Notes: generated by a model from the letters alone, not told the origin. 64,000 nt of DNA from Clostridium sp. M62/1 (GCF_020736365.1 NZ_CP085988.1:2734001-2798000); one strand, 5' to 3'; positions 9,184 to 16,868 are shown, counted from the first letter of the stretch. Program-made: numbers and translations.

Positions 9184-9366
9184 GAAACTCCTTTCCCCAT
9201 TCCGTTCCCTTCCGGGACTTTTCCACAGGAAAATCCCGCAGAAAATATCTCAGATAGGAAGGGAATGGATAGAATATAAATCAATATTTTTATCTCTGTA
9301 TTTCTATATACCGTCCGATTTTCGTACTTCAAGAGGATTGATTATCGTACTCTATGAGTGCAGTTT

Positions 9367-9762
9367 TCAGTCCTCTGGCGTTCCATAACCGGATTTCTTG
9401 AAGTCGGTGTTTGGAACCGCTTCGTAGGATTTTGGGTAAATACGGTTGGGTTTTCCACAGCCCTGCTTCTGGATTTCCACCAGTCCGGCGTATTGCAGCT
9501 CCCGCAGGGTGTTGACCGCTTTCTGCCGTCCGCAGAGGAGTAGCTCTACCACCTCGTTGATGGGATAGTAGAGGTAAATGCGCCCGTATTCGTCCGCCCA
9601 GCCGTTTTTCCGGGACAGGTCTGTTCGGCGCAGGATAAAGGCATACAGTACCTTTGCTTCGTTGGACAGGGGTGTGAATGTGGGGGCTTCAAAAAGGAAA
9701 TTAGGAAGCCGGGTAAAGCTGACCGCCTTTTCCGGCTGATGGATATAAATGGTGTTTGTCAT
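9367..9762 (-). CDS. RepA_N-domain replication initiator-like protein (short)
   Basis: The 131-residue protein is essentially a lone RepA_N domain: FTRLPNFLFEAPTFTPLSNEAKVLYAFILRRTDLSRKNGW, then GRIYLYYPINEVVELLLCGRQKAVNTLRELQYAGLVEIQKQGCGKPNRIY, a winged-helix fold. Full plasmid RepA_N initiators are two to three times longer. This one may therefore be a regulator or a minimal initiator supporting autonomous replication of the excised circle. The ribosome-binding site is weak. It is followed by the relaxase gene in the same orientation. Confidence 0.82.
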   Translation of the reverse strand: MTNTIYIHQPEKAVSFTRLPNFLFEAPTFTPLSNEAKVLYAFILRRTDLSRKNGWADEYGRIYLYYPINEVVELLLCGRQKAVNTLRELQYAGLVEIQKQGCGKPNRIYPKSYEAVPNTDFKKSGYGTPED

Positions 9763-9873
9763 ATCGTGTTTTGTGGACGGTTAGAAGCCCGTTTTCTGGG
9801 GCAGACGGTAGTTTCTATTGCCTGCCCCTGTTCTGTGCTTGTAAAGCCTTGTAAATCAAGGACTTTTCAGCCC

Positions 9874-10287
9874 CTAACTGTCCACACAAGACCTCCTTTT
9901 CCGTTCACTTTCTGTTTTCTGCCGCCTGTGAACTCTGGCGGCACAGTCGGGACAGTATTTCGCCCGGTTGGACTTGGGGACGAACACTCTGCCGCAGACC
10001 GCACAGCGTTTTAGCTCCTTATCCCGGAAAATCTCCGCTTCCAGCGTCCCGATTTGCGGCAAGACCGACCAGCGGAACCACTTACAGCAGACCGAGAAAG
10101 AAATGGTCTGGGGGCAGGTGTGGGTGTCCCCATCGTCAAGGAGCATACAGTTCCCGTCCTCATAACAGCAGCACTCCCGGCGGATCAGGGCGTTTGCCTG
10201 TTTCCTCTGTGCCGGTGTCATGCGGTAAAGGGAACCGTCCGGCTTGCGCTCTATGGGCGGCAGTCGTTTATATGGGTTCTCTCTCAT
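9874..10287 (-). CDS. Cysteine-rich VLP-domain protein
   Basis: This 137-residue protein is typical of Firmicutes mobilizable elements but of unknown role. The first half has RRECCCYEDGNCMLLDDG, TCPQ and FSVCCKWFRWSVLP (the Cys-rich VLP domain). The second half has a zinc-ribbon-like CAVCGRVF...YCPDCAARVHRRQ segment and a basic tail. I chose the ATG at 10287, which has GGAGG 7 nt upstream. The frame stays open for 55 more codons to 10452, but that part lacks a ribosome-binding site and would cover the 10378-10402 palindrome. A nucleic-acid-binding role is an inference from the zinc ribbon. Confidence 0.82.
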   Translation of the reverse strand: MRENPYKRLPPIERKPDGSLYRMTPAQRKQANALIRRECCCYEDGNCMLLDDGDTHTCPQTISFSVCCKWFRWSVLPQIGTLEAEIFRDKELKRCAVCGRVFVPKSNRAKYCPDCAARVHRRQKTESERKRRSCVDS

Positions 10288-10377
10288 GTGTTCCCTCCAT
10301 TTTTCCTTTGCCGTTCTCCCCGAAAAGGCTTCCTGCCCCATTCCTGCGGCGTGTTCCGGCGTTGGCACGCTCCCCGG

Positions 10378-10402
10378 ACTTCGGGACATTTTGTCCCGAA
10401 GT
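10378..10402. repeat. Palindrome, copy 1 (arms ACTTCGGGACA / TGTCCCGAAGT)
   Basis: Two 11-nt arms around TTT. The inner 21 bases are identical to those at 12473-12493, 2.1 kb away. It lies in the non-coding stretch upstream of the Cys-rich VLP gene. The stretch 10403-10632 otherwise shows no gene. Confidence 0.75.
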
Positions 10403-10632
10403 GGCTCGTTGCGGTGCTTCCCCTGCCGGGGTATTCCTTTTCGGACGGTCATTCATTTTTCAAGGTGCAGCTCATCGATGAACTACCCTAAGTCTACACC
10501 TAAAAGACCGCCCGTCCCGTATATCCATAAGGTCGGAAATCAGCCCGGAAAACTCTCTATTTCCACGCTCTCGGAATTGTGGTAGAATAAAAATAGTCAT
10601 ACAACAATCTCAAAATGACAGGAGTGAAAATT

Positions 10633-10803
10633 ATGAATACTAAAATCAAAAGAGCGATTATCTCTGTAATTGTTTTTGTTGTCATTTATTTTCTGGCAGG
10701 CTTCATAATTAGGTGGAGCAATTATGACATGTATTTGGAGGCTCTTAAGGTATTAACTGCTGTTATCGGGGCTGGTTGCTATTGGGTAGGAAGCAACGAA
10801 TAA
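10633..10803 (+). CDS. Small one- or two-helix membrane protein
   Basis: A 56-residue protein starting MNTKIKRAIISVIVFVVIYF. It has two hydrophobic helices (about 8-26 and 38-52) separated by a short polar loop (RWSNYDMYLEA). AGGAG precedes the ATG at 10633 by 8 nt. It is immediately upstream of the XRE regulator in the same orientation. Function unknown; I do not recognise a family. Confidence 0.65.
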   Translation: MNTKIKRAIISVIVFVVIYFLAGFIIRWSNYDMYLEALKVLTAVIGAGCYWVGSNE

Positions 10804-10837
10804 CAGGAATTATATCGGGCAGACAAGGAGGGAGAGC

Positions 10838-11638
10838 ATGGAACTATCCATACAAGAACGATTGAAAGACCTGCGTGTGGAGCGTGGGCTGACGCTGGAA
10901 CAGCTTGCAGAGCAAACACATCTCTCCAAGTCGGCGCTGGGCAGTTATGAGGGGGATAATTTCAAGGACATCAGCCATTATGCCCTTATTGAGTTAGCAA
11001 AGTTTTATGAAGTGACTGTTGATTATCTGCTGGGGCGTTCTCAAACAAAAAATCACCCAAACGCCGATCTTGCAGACCTGCGTTTGAGTGATGATATGAT
11101 TGAACTCTTGAAAAGTGGGCTGGTGGATAATTCACTCTTGTGCGAGCTGGCAGTACACCCGGATTTTCCCCGGCTGATGGCTGACCTTGAAATCTATGTG
11201 AACGGCGTGGCGGGAAAACAGGTACAGAGTGCAAACGCCATTGTGGACGCTGTAAGCGCAACCATTATGAAGCAGCACAATCCCGGCTTGACCGACCCGC
11301 AGTTAAGACAGCTTATCGCCGCCCATATTGATGATGATAGTTTTTGCCGCTATGTGATACAGCAGGACATAAACAAGATAGCTCTTGACCTGCGGGAAGC
11401 GCATAAGGACGATTTTTTCAGCGTCCCGGAGGATAACCCGCTGAAAGATTTTTTACAGACCGCAGACGAAGTCGCCAGCGAGGACGGCGACCCGGAACAA
11501 GCGTCTTTGGCGTTTATCTGTAAGCGGCTTAAATTGAATTTGAAGAAGCTGTCCGAGGAAGAAAAGAAGTGGCTGAAAAAGATTGCACAGAAGTCGGACT
11601 TGCTGAAAAATCCAACCCCACAGCGGGGGAAGAAATAA
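10838..11638 (+). CDS. XRE-family transcriptional regulator
   Basis: The 266-residue protein has an N-terminal lambda-repressor-like helix-turn-helix (residues about 5-66: IQERLKDLRVERGLTLEQLAEQTHLSKSALGSYE, VTVDYLLGR). A long mostly helical C-terminal part of unknown function follows. AGGAGG lies 6 nt before the ATG. It is probably the element's own regulator of mobilization or recombinase genes, judged only from its place between the two gene blocks. Confidence 0.85.
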   Translation: MELSIQERLKDLRVERGLTLEQLAEQTHLSKSALGSYEGDNFKDISHYALIELAKFYEVTVDYLLGRSQTKNHPNADLADLRLSDDMIELLKSGLVDNSLLCELAVHPDFPRLMADLEIYVNGVAGKQVQSANAIVDAVSATIMKQHNPGLTDPQLRQLIAAHIDDDSFCRYVIQQDINKIALDLREAHKDDFFSVPEDNPLKDFLQTADEVASEDGDPEQASLAFICKRLKLNLKKLSEEEKKWLKKIAQKSDLLKNPTPQRGKK

Positions 11639-11652
11639 AATGAGGAGGTTTT

Positions 11653-12270
11653 ATGATGAAACGAATATGGGCATTGTTACTGGGTGTGGTATTAAGTGTT
11701 TCATTGACTGCTTGTGCAGAAAATAATTTAGACCAAATGTATATTGAGGAAGCACAGTTGACAGAAGAAGAAAAAAATATTGCCGAACTATTGGGATTAA
11801 ATCAAGAATATCGTCTGTATGATTTTTCCTTAGATGATACGGTGAAAAGTATGCAAATAAACACCTATGAATTGATTGATGGAGAATGGCACATAGTCGC
11901 AGGAGGTGGTGGACAAGCATTCGAGGATGCAGAAGGACGGCTTGCTCTCGGCTTTGATAATCTCGCAGACGGTTTGAGGATTGCTATACAAAGCGAACAT
12001 AACAATGGTTCAACATCATACTTCAAAGAAAGCGAAAATGATATTACTGGTATGGGCTATGCTACTTCTGTTTTGAGTGATAAACAGGAAATTGTTTATG
12101 ACCAAGAAATTCCGTTAGTGATACAGATAATAACTTCTAAAAATGAAGTACATTCCTATGTAGTTGATTATTTTTTTCAACCAGAGGAATACGAAAAGTA
12201 TGATTACGAATATGTATATGCTATTACTGTCCTTTTCAGCCAAAAACCAGTAAGCGAATTAGCAAACTAA
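11653..12270 (+). CDS. Predicted lipoprotein, element cargo
   Basis: The 205-residue protein starts MMKRIWALLLGVVLSVSLTAC, a clear lipoprotein signal with lipobox LTAC; the rest is soluble and acidic. AGGAGG is 4 nt before the first ATG and 7 nt before the second (11656), which is equally likely to be the start. It follows the XRE gene by 14 nt and is probably cotranscribed. It is AT-richer than the recombination genes. The family is not recognised. It is the only obvious surface-exposed product of the element. Confidence 0.75.
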   Translation: MMKRIWALLLGVVLSVSLTACAENNLDQMYIEEAQLTEEEKNIAELLGLNQEYRLYDFSLDDTVKSMQINTYELIDGEWHIVAGGGGQAFEDAEGRLALGFDNLADGLRIAIQSEHNNGSTSYFKESENDITGMGYATSVLSDKQEIVYDQEIPLVIQIITSKNEVHSYVVDYFFQPEEYEKYDYEYVYAITVLFSQKPVSELAN

Positions 12271-12312
12271 CTACAAGGTTATGAGATACAAATAGCAAAG
12301 TCAGCCGAGCCA

Positions 12313-12418
12313 GTCAACGGTCAAGATGAACGGCGCACAAATGCACCGCCGTTGACAGTCCCGCCCGCCTTTGCTGATGGGCAATCAAGGCGGGAAAGCC
12401 CTAAAATGGCTTCCCGCC
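12313..12418. other. Cluster of mutually exclusive hairpins after the lipoprotein gene
   Basis: Three stems occur in about 100 nt: 12313-12320 with 12349-12356 (GTCAACGG), 12364-12371 with 12387-12394 (CCCGCCTT), and 12389-12400 with 12408-12418 (GGCGGGAA..GCC). The second and third share bases, so only one can form at a time. No T-run follows, which makes a simple terminator doubtful; they may end or protect the cargo transcript. Confidence 0.5.
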
Positions 12419-12470
12419 CATCTCAATTTTGAAAGGAAAATCCGTCTGCTTTTTCGTGAGAGTGTCCACA

Positions 12471-12495
12471 AGTTCGGGACATTTTGTCCCGAAGT
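12471..12495. repeat. Palindrome, copy 2 (arms TTCGGGACA / TGTCCCGAA)
   Basis: The same 21 bases as at 10380-10400. The bases beside it (GTCCGG on the right here) match the other copy only in inverted orientation, so the two copies form a large inverted repeat spanning the plus-strand gene block. Confidence 0.75.
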
Positions 12496-12659
12496 CCGGC
12501 GTGGGATGCGGGACGGGGGTTTTCATATACGCCCTGTCTGCTGATGAAAGCAGTCCTGCGCTTGCGGCTCCACGCCACGCAATCACAGCCCTGTTTTCCT
12601 GCTGCTTCAAATGCCCTTGCCCTCCCGGTTGGCAACCTTATTTTCGCTGCAACGCCGAC

Positions 12660-12694
12660 AGAGCGTATAACACACTACACTTTGCAAGCAAAGT
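12660..12694 (-). other. oriT of MobV (pMV158) type
   Basis: Read on the minus strand there is a hairpin ACTTTGC-TT-GCAAAGT (12679-12694). It is followed by G-TAGTGTG|TTATAC, with the predicted nick between 12671 and 12670. From memory the pMV158 origin has the same order: a hairpin ACTTTA..TAAAGT, then ATAGTGTG|TTATAC. The match to the nic sequence plus the MobV relaxase in the same element makes this assignment strong. Confidence 0.88.
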
Positions 12695-12817
12695 CGTGTG
12701 CCAAAGGGTGCCCCTTTGGAAACCCCGAACAACAAAACAGGCTGAATATCTCGCACTTCCCCGGTGCTTGATATTCAGCCTTTATTTGTTGTCAGCAGCA
12801 CCCGTTTCGTGGTCTGA

Positions 12818-12837
12818 GTGTAGTTTCTTGTAAACTG
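12818..12837 (-). repeat. Right terminal inverted repeat of the IME
   Basis: Inverted partner of 6322-6341 with two mismatches in 20. It ends 2 bp before the stop codon of the AI-2E transporter gene. Confidence 0.85.
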
Positions 12838-12839
12838 AC

Positions 12840-14036
12840 CTAATCCTCTGTGTTCACAGACAGCTGCTTTCTTCTCAGAGAATAGTTCACTGCCTTTTTC
12901 ACCAGATCATAGATGACTGCAAAGCCCGGCACAGCGATAATCATTCCCACGAAGCCGAACAGGCCCCCGAAAATGAGAATGGAAAACAGCACCCAGAAGC
13001 TGGCAAGCCCTGTAGAGTTTCCCAGGATCTTCGGGCCGATAATATTTCCGTCGATCTGCTGAAGAATAAGAATCCAGAGAAGCAGAACCGCACACTGGAC
13101 AGGGCTGACAAGCAGCACCAGGATACCGCTGGGAATTGCCCCAATGAACGGGCCAAAAAACGGGATCACGTTGGTTACGCCGACAATCACGCTGACAAGC
13201 AACGCATAGGGCGTATGCAGAATGCTGGTTCCGATAAAGCAGAGGATTCCAATGATCAGGGAATCCAGAATTTTTCCAATGATGAAGCCGCCGAACATCC
13301 TGTGGACCAGGCGCATTTCGCTGATCACATGGTTGGCCAGACGGATGCTCAGACAGCCGTAGACGATTTTTTTCGCCTGGGTGATCAGGCGATCCTTGAT
13401 GTTCAGCATGTAGACCATTACGATCAGGCCTATCAGCCAGTTCTTGACAAAATTGAACAGCAGAAACAGGCTGCTGGAGACGCCAGTCAGAAATTCCACC
13501 AGGCGGTTCATGTCAAACCTTGTGAACGCCTGCTCCAGCCATCCGTCAAACAGGCTCACCGCTGTCTGGATATTGCCGATTACAATCTGTTCAATCTCCG
13601 AATTGTCTGCCAGAAGCTTCTGAATCCAGGAATACAGGTTCTGAAGATAGGTGGGAAACGCCGCCTGAAACCCCATAATGCTGTCCACCACCTGTGGAAT
13701 AATGAGCTGAAGAAGGCCCGCTATCACCACAAAGATCACAGCCAGGCTGGCGGCCGTTCCGACGGCCCTGGCTATCACTTCCGCGTGTTTTCTGCTTTTC
13801 AGTCTTCCCGACAGAACCCTGAGCCCCGCACCCGTCACACGGTTGTAGACAGGGGCCAGCAGGTAAGCCAGGATGGAACCGTAGATAATCGGCGCCGCGA
13901 TTCCACGGAGCCTTCCGAGAAATGCGCTCACTGTTTTCCACTCCTGAATGCAGTACCAGAAAACAATACAGACGGCAATCACGCAGACGGCTGTCAGTCC
14001 CAGGCAGATGTATCGCTTTACGTCATTATCTTTCAT
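12840..14036 (-). CDS. AI-2E family transporter (PerM/TqsA-like)
   Basis: A 398-residue membrane protein of the UPF0118/AI-2E family. Two N-terminal helices are followed by a large amphipathic region (about 90-200) and then a cluster of helices ending with GVTNVIPFFGPFIGAIPSGIL, the family signature. IDGNIIGPKILGNSTGL is the conserved P-rich loop. The substrate is unknown; family members have been linked to AI-2 export or Na+/H+ exchange. GGAGG lies 12 nt before the ATG. The IME inserted immediately after its TAG stop, so its original terminator may have been displaced. Confidence 0.9.
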   Translation of the reverse strand: MKDNDVKRYICLGLTAVCVIAVCIVFWYCIQEWKTVSAFLGRLRGIAAPIIYGSILAYLLAPVYNRVTGAGLRVLSGRLKSRKHAEVIARAVGTAASLAVIFVVIAGLLQLIIPQVVDSIMGFQAAFPTYLQNLYSWIQKLLADNSEIEQIVIGNIQTAVSLFDGWLEQAFTRFDMNRLVEFLTGVSSSLFLLFNFVKNWLIGLIVMVYMLNIKDRLITQAKKIVYGCLSIRLANHVISEMRLVHRMFGGFIIGKILDSLIIGILCFIGTSILHTPYALLVSVIVGVTNVIPFFGPFIGAIPSGILVLLVSPVQCAVLLLWILILQQIDGNIIGPKILGNSTGLASFWVLFSILIFGGLFGFVGMIIAVPGFAVIYDLVKKAVNYSLRRKQLSVNTED

Positions 14037-14126
14037 ATATCACAGTTTCCTCCAAACCATTTATCTGCAGTTTCTCAGTACAGTATAGCCGACCTGACGT
14101 TGTTTTGCAAGAAAAGGAAAAAAAAG

Positions 14127-14154
14127 AAAGCAGCGATTACTCGCTGCTTTTTTC
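14127..14154 (-). terminator. Terminator of the 6S RNA
   Basis: A stem AAAGCAGCGA / TCGCTGCTTT with a 4-nt loop. On the minus strand it is followed by CTTTTTTTTCC; T-runs flank it on both sides. Confidence 0.85.
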
Positions 14155-14352
14155 ATTAGTAACCCCGAAATGCCGGCTCTTACCAGATTGACTCCTAGCC
14201 GCGCCAGGTGGGCAACCTCACTTAAACATCTGTCTTCCACTCGAAGGGAGGCCTGACATCCGCTTAAAAATATTGGAATCCCGTTATGTCAAATGTAGGT
14301 TCAAAAAAAGTAAGAGTTATCGAACATCCCAGGAATTACTTTCTTTTGTTGT
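14128..14352 (-). ncRNA. ssrS: 6S RNA
   Basis: 6S RNA binds sigma-70-type RNA polymerase holoenzyme and dampens transcription in stationary phase. On the minus strand a consensus promoter starts an untranslated RNA of about 200 nt. Its 5' part CCTGGGATGTTCGATAACTC pairs with its 3' part (GAGCCGGCATTTCGGGG): CCUGGGAUGU with GCAUUUCGGG, then CUCUUAC with GUAAGAG, interrupted by a small bulge. The AUGUUCG / CGGCAU pairing is the same as in the E. coli 6S closing stem. A large central open region follows and a terminator ends the RNA. It is located between cdd and the AI-2E gene. The exact ends are estimates. Confidence 0.82.
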
Positions 14353-14358
14353 AAGGTC

Positions 14359-14387
14359 ATTATACAACACTTGAAGCTCTTTTTCAA
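14359..14387 (-). promoter_or_regulatory. Promoter of the 6S RNA
   Basis: TTGAAA (14382-14387) and perfect TATAAT (14359-14364) with a 17-nt spacer on the minus strand. Predicted start is near 14352. Confidence 0.85.
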
Positions 14388-14422
14388 GTTCCAATTCATG
14401 GAGGACAGGGAAGACGCTTCCA

Positions 14423-14893
14423 TCAGTCTTTGCTGACTGTCAGATTCTCCGGGCCGAAGCTCTCCGGCAGAAGCTCCTCAAGAGTGTATTCTTTGTAATC
14501 CTCCGGTGTTCTGGCAAGCAGAATCAAAAATTCATCCGGACGGCAGAATTCTCTCATCACCTGGCGGCAGATCCCGCAGGGTGCGCAGTAGCTTTCTGTC
14601 TTTCCATCCCTGCCGCCCACGATGGCAATAGCCGTAAACTCCCTCTTTCCGCTGCTCACCGCCGCCGAAAATGCACTCCGCTCCGCACAGATTCCCGCGG
14701 GATAGGAAGCATTTTCTACATTGCAGCCCGTAAATACAGAGCCGTCCCCGCAGAGGAGCGCAGCTGCCACGTGAAAGCCGGAGTAGGGCGCATACGCCCT
14801 TTCCAGTGCGCCCAGCGCCGCCTCAATCAGGCCCTGCTTCCAGTTCTCTTTCTCTGTCTCTTTTCTCTCCTCATCCATCCCGTGTCTTTCCAT
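14423..14893 (-). CDS. cdd: Cytidine deaminase
   Basis: It deaminates cytidine and deoxycytidine to uridine forms in pyrimidine salvage. The 156-residue protein has the tetrameric-type motifs CNVENASYPAGICAERSA (zinc Cys and catalytic Glu: C-A-E) and APCGICRQVMREF (two zinc cysteines). YAPYSGFHVAAALL is the usual N-terminal motif. The first 17 residues are an extra polar extension, and AGGAGG at 8 nt supports the ATG at 14893. It is a single gene, and the 6S RNA promoter lies just beyond its stop. Confidence 0.94.
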   Translation of the reverse strand: MERHGMDEERKETEKENWKQGLIEAALGALERAYAPYSGFHVAAALLCGDGSVFTGCNVENASYPAGICAERSAFSAAVSSGKREFTAIAIVGGRDGKTESYCAPCGICRQVMREFCRPDEFLILLARTPEDYKEYTLEELLPESFGPENLTVSKD

Positions 14894-15080
14894 TCCACGC
14901 TCCTCCTTTCTGCCGCTCTCATCCTGTCTCCGATTATACTCCTTTTGCCTTTTGCCTGCAAGATGCCTGTACTTCGGCCTTGCCGCCCCGTCCGATCTGT
15001 GGTAGAAAAAAAAACAGCAGCTGTTTCAGAAATCATTTCATTTTTTTGAAGTGATCGGCACTCTGCTCTCGTTTTAAGAA

Positions 15081-15626
15081 ATGAGAGGGCAACAGAAGGG
15101 AGGCGGTTTTATCAATGCAGAAAGGCAGCTGGAAGCCTATATTGACCAGTATCAGAACCTGATTTTCTCGATCTGCTACAAGTATACGGAAAATTATTTT
15201 GATGCAGAGGATCTGACACAGGAAACCTTTCTCTCTGCTTATAAGGCAATCTCCCTTTTTGACGGTCAGAGCGCAAAGGCCTGGCTGTGCAAAATCGCCA
15301 CCAACAAGTGCATTGACTGGGCCAAGCGGGCCGGACGCCGCTCTGTCCCAACAGAGGAGGAATTCTTTACAGAACTTCCGTCTTCTGGCTCTCTGGAAGA
15401 AAATTATCTGGAAAAAGAAGTGCGGGAACGGCTCTACCGCTGCTGCTGCGCTCTTAAATCTCCTTACCGGGAGGTGGCCCTTGACTACTACTACTATGAA
15501 ATGGAAATCAGTGAGCTTGTGCAGAAAACGGGAAAAAACATCAAAACCCTTCAGACTCAGATCTACCGGGCCAAAGGGATGCTTAGAAAGCTGTATGGAA
15601 AGGAGGGGCTTCCCCATGACAGATAA
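15081..15626 (+). CDS. ECF-type RNA polymerase sigma factor
   Basis: A 181-residue sigma-70 family factor of the extracytoplasmic-function group. Region 2 spans about residues 18-85 (YQNLIFSICYKYTENYFDAEDLTQETFLSAYKAI; FDGQSAKAWLCKIATNKCIDW). Region 4 spans about 110-170 (LKSPYREVALDYYYYEMEISELVQKTGKNIKTLQTQIYRAKGML). The start is uncertain: the ATG at 15081 has a poor ribosome-binding site, while GGGAGG lies 7 nt before an in-frame ATC (residue I11). It overlaps the next gene by 11 nt, forming a sigma/anti-sigma/membrane protein operon. It probably controls its own operon. Confidence 0.9.
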   Translation: MRGQQKGGGFINAERQLEAYIDQYQNLIFSICYKYTENYFDAEDLTQETFLSAYKAISLFDGQSAKAWLCKIATNKCIDWAKRAGRRSVPTEEEFFTELPSSGSLEENYLEKEVRERLYRCCCALKSPYREVALDYYYYEMEISELVQKTGKNIKTLQTQIYRAKGMLRKLYGKEGLPHDR

Positions 15627-16137
15627 ACCTGTAAAAATCCGCGGCCACCTGAAACCTGGCCGTCCCATTTCAAGTCTTGACAGAGCGGAGCTTGAACATC
15701 TTTTTTCCTGCCCATTCTGCCAGACACAGCTGGCAGAGTACGTGGAAAAGAAAGAGTTAGTCATGGCTCCCGCCCACCTGAAGGCGGAAATTCTGTCCCG
15801 GTGCAGGCAGACTTCCCAAAAATCAGCCGTCCGGTCCGCCGTTCCGGAAGTCAGCCGTCCGGTCCCCAGACCCTTAACAAAACGGATGGAGCTCTTTTTC
15901 TACAGTCTGCGGGTGGGCGCGGCTGTCGCCTGCTCTCTGATACTCCTGGCCTTTATGCCGGCGCTTTCCGGGCGGGCAGACAGAATGGCAGAGGCCGCTG
16001 ATAAATTCCCTGTACCCTATATCCGGCACGACATCCGGAGCACCGAGCCGCTAAAAGAACGGGTCAGTGATTTCACCGAACAGCTTAACCGAATAATGAA
16101 TCTGGAGGTATTTCGATATGACAAGAAAGAAAAATAA
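15616..16137 (+). CDS. Putative anti-sigma factor, single-pass membrane protein
   Basis: The 173-residue protein starts at 15616 inside the sigma gene, after AGGAGG. A cytoplasmic part has a zinc-finger-like HLFSCPFCQTQLAEY segment (about residues 29-43) resembling ZAS anti-sigma domains. One membrane helix follows (about 104-122, VGAAVACSLILLAFMPAL), then an extracytoplasmic tail of about 50 residues. Gene order and the 11-nt overlap with the sigma gene suggest that it holds the sigma factor inactive. The family assignment is from context and the His-Cys-Cys pattern rather than strong similarity. Confidence 0.78.
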   Translation: MTDKPVKIRGHLKPGRPISSLDRAELEHLFSCPFCQTQLAEYVEKKELVMAPAHLKAEILSRCRQTSQKSAVRSAVPEVSRPVPRPLTKRMELFFYSLRVGAAVACSLILLAFMPALSGRADRMAEAADKFPVPYIRHDIRSTEPLKERVSDFTEQLNRIMNLEVFRYDKKEK

Positions 16138-16693
16138 ACTGCTGACATTTCTCTGGTCCCTGATTCCGGGAGCCGGGGAAATGTATCTGGGATTCTTTAA
16201 AATGGGCACCAGCCTGATGGCTCTCTTTCTCCTGCTTCTCTCCTTTTCAGGATTTCTGAATTTTTATGTGCTGAGTCTTCTCTCGCCGGTAGTGTGGTTT
16301 TACAGCTTTTTTCACACCAACAACCTGAATTCTCTGCCTGACGAGGAGTTTTATGCCCTGGAGGATAGCTATCTGCTCCATGTAAGCAGCATAAGGGCTG
16401 GCACCTCCTTTTTCAGAAGTCACAGGAGATTTACGGCTGGCTGCCTGATCTTATTTGGAGCTGCCGTACTGTGGAACAACCTGTATCCCCTGATTTGCCA
16501 CAACCTTCTCCCTTTCCTCCTGCTGCCGCCGTCGGTCATTGATTTCATCTATGCCCTGGCCCGCATTATCCCTCAGACCGTTGTAGCCGCAGCACTGATT
16601 GCTGCCGGAGTTCTCCTGATACGGGGCAAGTCAAAGGAACTGAACCAGGACAGGGGCGCGGACGAATCCGCGCTTTCCGGAAAAGAGCAGTAA
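16118..16693 (+). CDS. Polytopic membrane protein of the sigma operon
   Basis: A 191-residue protein with about five hydrophobic segments. It begins MTRKKNKLLTFLWSLIPGAGEMYLGFFKMGTSLM, like TM2-type or LiaF-like N-termini (a GAGEMYLG-type glycine turn between two helices). The tail is charged. It overlaps the anti-sigma gene by 20 nt and is therefore coupled to it. It is probably a sensor or effector of the envelope response governed by the sigma factor; the precise function is unknown. Confidence 0.75.
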   Translation: MTRKKNKLLTFLWSLIPGAGEMYLGFFKMGTSLMALFLLLLSFSGFLNFYVLSLLSPVVWFYSFFHTNNLNSLPDEEFYALEDSYLLHVSSIRAGTSFFRSHRRFTAGCLILFGAAVLWNNLYPLICHNLLPFLLLPPSVIDFIYALARIIPQTVVAAALIAAGVLLIRGKSKELNQDRGADESALSGKEQ

Positions 16694-16813
16694 TTCCGCC
16701 GTCTGCTGCAAAAAGTCTGCGTTTTTTGTCTGCATGCTTCACTCCTGAATCCTCCGTCCTGGTTTCCGGGCCCCGGCGAAGACTTCACAAACGAAAATTT
16801 ATAAATGAAATGC

Positions 16814-16868
16814 CAAACGCAGAATACAGCGAGGAATTTAGCCGTTCCTTTGCCGCATTCTGCGTTTG
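16814..16868 (+). terminator. Probable terminator of the sigma operon
   Basis: CAAACGCAGAAT (16814-16825) pairs perfectly with ATTCTGCGTTTG (16857-16868); the loop is long and a T-rich tail follows. Confidence 0.6.

Larger units (their letters stand above)
6322..12837. mobile_element. 6.5-kb integrative mobilizable element (serine recombinase, MobV)
   Basis: The boundaries are defined by 20-nt imperfect inverted repeats (6322-6341 and 12818-12837, 18 of 20 matching). Inside are, from left to right, a large serine recombinase, a small conserved protein, a MobV relaxase, a RepA_N protein, a Cys-rich VLP protein (all minus), then a small membrane protein, an XRE regulator and a lipoprotein (plus), and a pMV158-like oriT near the right end. 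No type IV secretion genes are present, so it would be mobilized in trans. It sits between the stop codon of the AI-2E transporter gene and the upstream region of the spoIID-like gene. Confidence 0.88.

Noticed and set aside
9874..10452. Longer version of the Cys-rich VLP protein from 10452
   Set aside because: The upstream 55 codons have no start signal and would cover the conserved palindrome at 10378-10402; the ATG at 10287 has a good ribosome-binding site.
13215..14159. 314-codon plus-strand open frame opposite the AI-2E transporter gene
   Set aside because: Composition (His/Gln-rich) is that of the reverse complement of a membrane-protein gene, and it runs into the 6S RNA terminator.
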